NCBI RefSeq assembly: GCF_905220415.1
Contig: NC_059550.1
Location: forward strand, 436,501-500,500
DNA from: Colias croceus
Lineage: Eukaryota; Arthropoda; Insecta; Lepidoptera; Pieridae
Reading direction: 5' to 3'
Length of the DNA stretch: 64,000 bases
This document shows positions 57,601-64,000 of this stretch, in pieces. A program made the position numbers and the translations under genes. The notes under the pieces were generated by a model, which saw only the letters and a program-made list of their open reading frames with translations, made no database searches and was not told where the DNA came from. Position 1 is the stretch's first letter, and every line of letters starts with the position of its first letter.

Positions 57601-59441
57601 TAACGTTAATTATCTCGAAAGTGCTTCATCAATTAAAGCTAGCGAAATTTTTCAAATTATCTGACCTACTACACAATTAGGGACGTTCACTATCATCTCG
57701 TTACATTGTTACGAACATTTTTTAGATATTTCTGAAAGTACCTATATATTTTCTTGCTTTTTCTTTTTGTATGCTAAGGCGATCCAGTTTATGAAAATTA
57801 CTAGATTTCCGCCCGCGGCTTCGCCCGCGTTTTCAAAGAAAAACCCGCATAGTTCCCGTTCCCATGGGATTTCCGGGATAAAACCTATTTTATGTGTTAA
57901 TCCAAGTTACCCTCTATATGTGTGCTTAATTTTATTGTAATCGGTTCAGTAGTATTTGCGTGAAAGAGTAACAAACACACACATACACAACCTCGCAAAC
58001 TTTCGCATTTATAATATTAGTAGGACTGTTTTATATGGAAGATAAAAGACGCAGGTTCTAATCCCGCCTCGCATAATCGAATCCCTTCTATTATTTCATC
58101 ATCATCATCAGCCCATATATTATGTTGCCACTGATGGGACTCGTACCTCTTATGAGTTTCTATTATTTAAATTCTTCAAATATGTACGAATCAAAATACA
58201 GGTAGGGCAAATACTTGAGCCACATAACAAACCAATATATTAAATCTTTCCGACTAGACGTCATGTCTCGATCGACGGTTACGCAACCACAGATTCAAAA
58301 AATCTGGCGGTCAACCACAAACAATAGAACATCGTGTAATTAACCACAGATAAGGTAAGCTATTTCTCGGACAGGTGCAGTGAAAGCTATGGGAATGTGC
58401 TTCGCTGTCGTGGTTACGTAATAGATATTGTGTGTAATGGTGAGATGGGCTCTCTGTGTTGAATGAAGCCATTCAAACGGTAGGTATGTGATGTCAAACG
58501 GTTGTGTTTTGTGATTGATTTGTTGAGTTTCCCTCTAAGATAAAATAACCGATTTTAACGCAAGAAAAATACAAATAAATATAAACATTTAGAAAGAGCG
58601 TAAGCAAGAAGCGTTTAACTTATAAGTTCACCAATTTAACAGGTTTAGAAAAAAATTAAGCTATTTCTAACTTAAAAGATAGAGATTAATTTGTAAGTGT
58701 AGCTAAATCTACGTTTACTTTAGTTAGGGCTGTAATACACTTTTAGTTTACAGTGTAACATAAAATAATCGTAAAAGTACCCGCTTATAATTAAGAAATC
58801 AATCTTGTTAAAAAGCATTCATACATTAGCTTTCAAATAAATTTTAACGATAGGCTATTACGGTCAAGTAAGTACCTTAAAGTGAAGGTATCGATGCGGT
58901 ACTTCACTATGATTTATCGATAACAGCCAAATATCGACAACCGTTAGTCGATATTCGCTAGCCGGTCACGATCGTGTCGCAATGAAGATCTTAAATTTAA
59001 TTGTTATTTATTGTTCTGTATGCGGTTTGCTCGACTGTGATGTTATATAAGTTGATGATTAAACCGAATTCCGATGGCCATTCTTGCTAATTTGAGAAAT
59101 GAGAAGGGAATTTCTTGTTTTATTTTTTGTCCATTTTTGATTATATACAGAGCTTCTTTCAGTCGAATATTGTACAGATGCGAAACATTTTATACAAAGT
59201 AATACTACCTACTTATACTTTCTATATCGAGAAGAGCTTTTATATCCGTTAGATTGAATTGCAAAATCCGTGAGATACTAATCTTTATCTTTAGTGTAGA
59301 AAATTCTGGTAATACACCCAATTAGGCTACTACATACCCTGTACCACATATGTTAGTACAGAATTCAACAATGTTTCTTATCTAATGAAGAAAGAGTTAA
59401 TTAAAAAGTAATGTATTAAAATATTATAATAAACTCACCAT
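48607..59441 (-). CDS. Secreted/membrane protein with C-terminal C-x5-C...C-x4-C module (360 aa)
   Basis: Six coding exons are read on the minus strand: 59439-59441 (ATG only, then GTGAGT), 53943-54424, 53309-53566, 50205-50318, 49209-49319 and 48607-48721. All phases agree (1083 nt, 360 aa). The joined start reads MIVIYAVCILTSAAYEV, a signal peptide. Residues to about 245 are Lys/Asp/Thr-rich and disordered, with DPFTPVKSGF and NPGPFKDKPGS. A hydrophobic segment lies at about 253-272 (GLLHLITALVPVGIIVSALT). FTRRSV (about 290-295) precedes C307-x5-C313 and C332-x4-C337, and the protein ends AYHSSGKRP. The architecture, RRSV site and phase-2 intron between the Cys pairs match the gene at 18745-26601. 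The function is unknown; an extracellular or cuticle/egg-coat-like role would be speculation. Confidence 0.88.
50041..50200 (-). mobile_element. Non-LTR retrotransposon 3' end fragment
   Basis: AACACTTTATTGTACAATCG, GGCGGCCTTATTCC and ATCTCTACCAGGCAACC match 34884-35070. It ends within a few bases of the exon at 50205-50318, in the intron following that exon in transcript order, and so abuts its splice donor. Confidence 0.5.
50360..50533 (-). mobile_element. Helitron-like short repeat
   Basis: A|CTAGCGGTCCACTCCGGCTT marks the hairpin end; ATACATAC microsatellite and TTTATAATATTAGTATAGA mark the far end. It is intronic, about 40 bp from the exon at 50205-50318. Confidence 0.75.
51735..51926 (-). 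mobile_element. Helitron-like short repeat
   Basis: A|CTAGCTGTGCCCTGCGGTTT marks the hairpin end. A head-only fragment in the opposite orientation (51600-51725, with GCTGTCTGTCTGTCCCTATG) abuts it. Intronic. Confidence 0.7.
52161..52429. mobile_element. MITE with GTTAAAAACAACCGACTTCAA ends
   Basis: It is a 269-bp relative of 6961-7700 in the opposite orientation, lacking the giant palindrome. It lies in the 3-kb intron of the 360-aa secreted-protein gene. Confidence 0.75.
53590..53770 (+). mobile_element. SINE-like fragment
   Basis: GTGTTCTATTCCCGGTGCAG, AAAATGTCTCGGTCTGGCAG and GATCAGTGAAACAGATGTAC form a tRNA-SINE-like body between two exons of the 360-aa secreted-protein gene. Open frames across it on the minus strand are not coding. 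Confidence 0.5.
54880..55014. mobile_element. Small MITE with CTTATTTTGAGTACTGCCCC ends
   Basis: CTTATTTTGAGTACTGCCCC then CC at the left is mirrored by GGGGGGCTGTACTCGAAATAAG at the right. It is about 135 bp, lies in the first intron of the 360-aa gene and has no ORF. Confidence 0.65.
55015..55400. other. Intronic stretch with a weak exon-like ORF
   Basis: Between ATTAACTCAG (to 55138) and AACAG|GTAGTA (55209) a plus-strand frame reads DPCTSIHALKYTGSKRKYSS then DVKQ. It is isolated and antisense to the host gene, so it is more likely a transposon scrap than an exon. Confidence 0.2.
55402..55584 (+). mobile_element. Helitron-like short repeat
   Basis: It opens TCCATACTAATATTATAAAT and ends GGGGCGGACCACTAG|T. 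It is very close to 43024-43195, so one of the youngest copies. Confidence 0.8.
55590..56635. other. Intronic AT-rich DNA
   Basis: Nothing recognised. A degenerate Helitron-like fragment follows at 56640-56765 (TTTTTTCGTGTAAGAGTAAC). Confidence 0.4.
56806..57033 (+). mobile_element. Helitron-like short repeat
   Basis: It opens TCTATACTAATATTATAAAG with a GTATGTAT microsatellite and ends CGCAGGCGGAAAGCTAA|T. Confidence 0.75.
57801..58025 (-). mobile_element. Helitron-like short repeat
   Basis: A|CTAGATTTCCGCCCGCGGCT marks the hairpin end; CACACACATACACA and TTATAATATTAGTAGGA mark the far end. Confidence 0.8.
58083..58155 (-). mobile_element. SINE 3' end fragment
   Basis: TCATCATCATCATCAGCCCA then TATTATGTTGCCACTGATGG is the reversed tail of the SINE family at 43910-44224. 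Confidence 0.6.
58890..59050 (+). other. Candidate promoter with a short signal-peptide-like ORF
   Basis: TATCGAT and TTATCGATAAC (DRE-like) lie near 58890-58916. An ATG at 58982 opens MKILNLIVIYCSVCGLLDCD then VI and a stop (22 codons). The hydrophobic start looks like a secretion signal. No clear donor or second exon was found, and it lies antisense in the first intron of the 360-aa gene. Weak. Confidence 0.2.
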
Positions 59442-59493
59442 GATCAAAACTCCGTGGGGTGTCAACACAAACTAGGAACTTTATGGCATTTCT

Positions 59494-59501
59494 TATTTAT
59501 A
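59494..59501 (-). promoter_or_regulatory. TATA box of the 360-aa secreted-protein gene
   Basis: TATAAATA on the minus strand lies 53 nt upstream of the ATG at 59441. A start site 25-30 nt downstream, around 59465-59470, would leave a 5' UTR of about 25 nt before the ATG-only coding exon. Confidence 0.5.
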
Positions 59502-61960
59502 ATATTGCACTTGCCAAGATTCTACCATTATTGTATGAAAATATTAGTGATGTTATAGTTTAATCGATAGTTAAAGTAACAACTGGATCAAGAATATTTG
59601 TTTCTGTATCAGATTATGGTCAAAATGCATTATATCGATAGAAAATTAGTATCTATAAAAATCGTGTAAGTACAATTTCAATAAAATGTGAAGCAACATT
59701 AATAGGTTTTTATTTCAATTACGATTACCTTGCATTATTCTTGCAATATTTAAAAGACGTATATTGTATTTTATTTTCATGACTAAAGCATTAATTTTCA
59801 AATTCATTGTTTTCATTAAAAATAATATATTCTTTGGATCTTATTTTTTTATGTCCTTACTGCTTACTATTTGTTAAATTTTTTACATTGATGCTACATG
59901 CATGCATAAATATAATAAAAAACGACTCTTTATAGTTTTCTCTGTTTAGCGTTTTCATATCGAAAATATTTCATAGTTTTAGGACAGAGCTTTACATTTA
60001 TTACGCAAAAGACGATAATTACACAAATATCGATACTTACACTTTATCGATACTTACGAACATCACTACTAATTTTCCGGCGGCTAAGCTCGCGCGTCGC
60101 ATTGTTTCATGTGTAATTAGAGCCAGTGTACGTAACTCGAGTCATTATAACTTTTTCTAAACGCTCGAGGAAGTTGTGGCTCCTATTTGCCAGCTCATAG
60201 CACGTATTTGCATTTACTTTATGCAACAATAGGTACATAGGTACATACGTATTACTTGATGCAACAATTTAATAGGTGCATACATATTGCGTTTAGATCT
60301 TTACGTCATAGGATTGGATAAATTGCTTCTAATGTTATGCATGTCAACCTGTGATTCCCAAGGGTGGTGGAAAAGAGGACGCATTGTGTAATAGGGAATG
60401 CATGAAACTTAATCTAGTGAAGAAAAAAATTCTTTGATGGAATTCTTAGTAGATAGTAGATATTTATAATGCTGTGATCATACATACCTAGTTAACAGAA
60501 GGGCATATTATGTTGACATTATTTCTAAACCCATTTTTAAGAACAGTAATAAATAAGAAAAAAATATGTCAAATTTGAGGGTATTTGAAAAAAATTATGC
60601 TAATGGTGAACGCAATTTGACCCCTGTATTCTTTATCTTACAAAAAAGTCTTAAATAAGCAGTGTCACGTACCATGCAGAGGTTTGCTATTCGAAGAATG
60701 TTAATAATATTTTAGACAACTTTCTAGACCGTTACGTTATTGAATATTTATATAAATTATGAATATATGAAGTGGGCCTGATTTGCAAATTCAAGCGCGT
60801 GCCTAATTAGCTTTCTAGATTCGTTTGTTATTACATAAGATATGGTTGTTAAAGGAATGAGATTATAAGGTTCACCTCAATTTATTTATGGTATTCTTAT
60901 GCAGAAAATGTAAATTTGTCATACAGCTGGTACACCAGATTTTGATGATATAGATAGGTGTGTATTTTAAGGTACTTAATTTGTCACTGAATATTTTTAA
61001 GACATGTTGGATTGGTGGTTTTCAATCGCCTATAAACATGTTTAGATAGGGTGAACCTCCTTTAATTGATTTTTATTAGTTTTGTGCCTATATTCACTCT
61101 TTTACGAGACAATCGATCTGCATACATATATTCATAGCGTGTCAGTTTGGATTTGTGACAAAAATCTATATATCCCCTCTTAAAGCTAGTGTATCTCTAT
61201 GTATAATTTCTTTAAAAGCGGATCAGTGGCTTGAAAGCATAAAGAAAAGAAAGATGTTTCAAGATTTTGTAATAGCTTTTGGGGACATCTAGCGAGTATG
61301 AAGAGAATCAGCGCAGACCACTTAAACAACGACCAAATTGTTTCGTATTACTTTCTAAAGATGGCGCAGTTTATGTATATTATCTGTATGGTATTATCGT
61401 CATATTGTATAACATTTATGTAGGATTAGGATCGACTATTCCTTATGTACCTATATAGTAAACTTTGGTAATTATAAAACAGCATATTTGTTTTTTAAAT
61501 TTCAGGCAGAGAACCTAAAATATGATTTTATTGATTAAAATAACAAGGAAGTATACGTAAAATAAAACAACAACATCATTTCATTATAAAATATATCATA
61601 ATAAAAAATAGTATCCACAAGAAGATTCACTTAAAATAATCAATAATAATTTGACAATTAAAATTGCAATAACCTACATGTTTGTACTAACGGTGAGAAC
61701 AAATTCATCTTAAAAATAAACGTATCTTTAGTTCATAATATAAAAATATTAAGTCTATAAAGCACTTTCATATTTTAACATCTAGGATACAAACAAAGAC
61801 CACAAGCATTCGTCTCTCTCACACAACAGCAAATATACAAAAGGATCGTAAGAGAGAAAGAAACAGCATGCATTTTGCTAACTCCGTAAACTAGTCAAAA
61901 GGTACTTTATACATATCTAAAACAACTAACCAAACAAGAAAATGATCAACAATTTTGACG
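59502..61960. other. Intergenic DNA
   Basis: It is AT-rich. Two TATCGATA boxes (about 60030 and 60048) precede a GC-richer patch (CCGGCGGCTAAGCTCGCGCG) at about 60078, a possible promoter without a visible gene. The part nearest 61960 should be the 3' UTR of the next gene. Confidence 0.35.
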
Positions 61961-64000
61961 TCACTTCATTTGACCCAAACTGACTTCTCCCTCACTTTTA
62001 CTATATTTATTAGATTTAGTCTGATAAGCGCTTATTTCTCCTTCACTTTTTAAAGGAACCACAGCGCTTGAATGTTCTGAATATTTGGATAGAGATGACG
62101 AACTAGGTTCCGATATAGAGGGTATTTTGTGTCTCCTCAATCGTCTTTTAAACTCTCTGTTAATTTCACCAAAACTTATATCTGATGACGTATAATCTTC
62201 TACCGAACTAGAGCTGCTTATTATTCTAACTGGTTTGGGTTTTATGAATCTCTTGCTATGAATATGTCTGTCAGAATTGGATAAATTTCCGGAAGACTGT
62301 GGTAAGCGCAGGCTAAATCGAGGCGATGACAAATTGATCGTTATGTTGTGTTCTTCTTCCAGAGAAACCTTTGATTCTTGCACATTTATTCCTTGGTCGG
62401 AATCTTTTCTATGTGACTCGATTGTCATAGGGCTCGTTTGCTTATTTAAAGTGACAGATAAGGTAAAAGGCGACGTGGTTCTTGTTTTAGTCCTGGTTGG
62501 TGATGTCATTACATTTTTGACGCGTGCTGGAGAAGTCTGAGTATTTTTCGGTAAAGAAGATACGTTTTTCTCGTCAGAATATAGTTTGCAATCATTGGAT
62601 GTAGATGGTTTATTTAGATTCTTCTCAAGCAAGTCGCTGTATTCATCGATTATCAGCTTTTTAATGAATTCCTTTTCTAATTTAAACATATTCTCAACTT
62701 CATGTCGAGGGTCAATGGATAAATCATTACGTATTGTTTGTATATCATTTTCGATTCTGGGTGATGTTTGTGTTCCTTGTAATGATATTTTATTCACTGC
62801 GTTACTTTGTGTTGCAGTATCTTGGGTATCTACTGTATGTATATATTCAAAGGTATCGATTTTATTTTTTAAAGATAGATTTGATATCTTCACATATGTT
62901 TTATTATGTTCAGTGTTATGTTGATCATTAATATTTAATGCTTCATTCCTTACATTTAAATTAACAGAAATTTCAGGTGACTTAGACCTCACACCAACTG
63001 ACTGGCTTTTTTCGGATGGTGGTTCAGAATTATCAACTTCAAAATCATCAGCATATGTGTTATCATCATCATCATCGTTAGACAGTTTATTAAATGTAAG
63101 CGGTGGTGTATCGGTGTTATCTTTATTGAATTTCTTTGACAGAGTACTGCTCACTTTTTCTTCTAAATCTAACACTTCTTGCATTAAATTTTCATCCGAA
63201 GTACTTAATATTTTCTGTTCCTCTTCTCTTCCTTTTTGTGATTTATCATTGCTGAATGAATTCTGACGACTCAATATCTTATCTAAAATAGGACTTAACG
63301 GTACATCACTTTTGTTTGATACATGGGACAGTTCCCTCTCAATTTCTTTAACATTAACTCCTCCTAACGTTAGCTTTGTATAAGGAATATACTCGGTATT
63401 ATTTAAAACTTTCCTCTCTTTGGGTTGTAAGACTGGCACTTTAGAGGTTTGATTTTTTGTGATGGCTTTTGTAGTTTTGGGTTTTACAGTTTGACCGTAC
63501 ACTGCGTTTAATTTTCTCTTCCATTCGTTTAAATTCGTGCGTGTTCTTTTAACATCCCTTTTAGGAACATTATTATCATTGTGAACTTTACGCCTATCTA
63601 ATGGTTTGTAACTTATATGTTGTTTTGTAGATATTCGTTTTTTATTAGTGTTCGATGATTCACTACTTTCATAAGTTTTCATTTTAGATACTTTACGTTG
63701 TGGTGGTTGTTCTATAGCAACGTCTATTTCATGTATTTTCTTATCCGATGTAGATGGCACTTCGTGTGAAAATGCTATAACAGCAACGTTATTTCTCTTT
63801 TCAGAATTATTAACTAAGTCAGTATTATCGGGTACTATATCTAGTTGTAAAACATTTTGTGTTTTCAATTCACTTCTTATATTGATACAAGGCATTTCTT
63901 GTATATTCAAAGGACGTGTAAAAATAGTCCTCTGTTTAGGTTCTTCGTATTCATGAACAATTTCTTTGTATGTCACTGTTTTGTCCCTACATGGTGTCTG
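61961..64000 (-). CDS. C-terminal exon of a large disordered protein, partial
   Basis: One frame is open from the window edge (64000, ...QTPCRDKTVTYKEIV) to a TGA at 61961-61963, about 679 codons. The sequence is rich in Ser, Asn, Lys and Asp, with low-complexity and acidic blocks (DDDDDNTYADDFEVDNSE), repeated TSP motifs (QTSPARVKN, SPTRTKTRTTSPF), a helical block (FKLEKEFIKKLIIDEYSDLL), a basic segment (EINREFKRRLRRHK) and two SEGE[IV]S motifs near the C terminus. YADDFE and SEGE motifs recur in centrosomal/cilium proteins, so a TALPID3- or CEP350-like protein is possible, but I cannot confirm it. The start and upstream exons lie outside the window. Confidence 0.75.
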   Translation of the reverse strand, partial: QTPCRDKTVTYKEIVHEYEEPKQRTIFTRPLNIQEMPCINIRSELKTQNVLQLDIVPDNTDLVNNSEKRNNVAVIAFSHEVPSTSDKKIHEIDVAIEQPPQRKVSKMKTYESSESSNTNKKRISTKQHISYKPLDRRKVHNDNNVPKRDVKRTRTNLNEWKRKLNAVYGQTVKPKTTKAITKNQTSKVPVLQPKERKVLNNTEYIPYTKLTLGGVNVKEIERELSHVSNKSDVPLSPILDKILSRQNSFSNDKSQKGREEEQKILSTSDENLMQEVLDLEEKVSSTLSKKFNKDNTDTPPLTFNKLSNDDDDDNTYADDFEVDNSEPPSEKSQSVGVRSKSPEISVNLNVRNEALNINDQHNTEHNKTYVKISNLSLKNKIDTFEYIHTVDTQDTATQSNAVNKISLQGTQTSPRIENDIQTIRNDLSIDPRHEVENMFKLEKEFIKKLIIDEYSDLLEKNLNKPSTSNDCKLYSDEKNVSSLPKNTQTSPARVKNVMTSPTRTKTRTTSPFTLSVTLNKQTSPMTIESHRKDSDQGINVQESKVSLEEEHNITINLSSPRFSLRLPQSSGNLSNSDRHIHSKRFIKPKPVRIISSSSSVEDYTSSDISFGEINREFKRRLRRHKIPSISEPSSSSLSKYSEHSSAVVPLKSEGEISAYQTKSNKYSKSEGEVSLGQMK

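Noticed and set aside
62277..63266. Plus-strand ORFs of 65-112 codons opposite the 61.96-64 kb exon
   Set aside because: They are mirror frames of an AT-rich, Ser/Asn-rich coding exon.

Overview
This window is nuclear DNA from an insect, almost certainly a lepidopteran. The genes are split into many short exons with GT-AG introns. The intergenic DNA is very AT-rich. More than twenty copies of a short Helitron-like repeat are present, each with a TC...AATATTATAAA end and a GC-rich hairpin followed by CTAG, of the kind found throughout moth and butterfly genomes. tRNA-derived SINEs, non-LTR retrotransposon scraps and several DNA-transposon/MITE families fill most of the remaining space.

Layout. 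(1) 1-1.1 kb: the last two coding exons of an unrecognised plus-strand gene, with a 505-bp MITE in the intron and an 11-bp GATATC tandem repeat directly after the stop. (2) 1.8-3.5 kb: a decayed P-superfamily-like transposon with an 8-bp target duplication. (3) 3.77-16.9 kb: a complete plus-strand gene of 19 coding exons (964 codons, all phases consistent) for a DUF4795-type protein of the C16orf96/QRICH2 family. A second P-like element, with a THAP exon, sits exactly on its exon-4 splice donor. (4) 17.2-17.6 kb: a probable terminal exon on the minus strand, tail to tail with the previous gene. (5) 18.7-26.6 kb and 48.6-59.4 kb: two minus-strand genes for secreted or membrane-tethered proteins (880 and 360 aa). 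Both have a signal peptide, a disordered region with GPF motifs, a hydrophobic segment, an RRSV basic site and a C-terminal C-x5-C...C-x4-C module, and both have a phase-2 intron between the two Cys pairs. They are almost certainly diverged paralogues. (6) 26.6-48.6 kb: mainly transposon-rich DNA with one plausible orphan plus-strand exon near 28.4 kb. (7) 61.96-64 kb: a large minus-strand exon, running off the window, that encodes a disordered, possibly centrosomal protein.

The most notable non-gene structures are two larger TA-flanked elements (21.28-22.72 kb and 31.33-33.06 kb). Both begin AGGTAAA(G/C)GC and both are studded with about ten copies of their own 12-15 bp motif in both orientations. 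One also carries a short CENP-B/psq-like helix-turn-helix ORF. A third motif-rich stretch lies at 15.7-16.1 kb. No bacterial operons, CRISPR arrays, rRNA genes or intact tRNA genes are present. All exon models were read by eye from open frames, splice sites and phase agreement; none has transcript support here.
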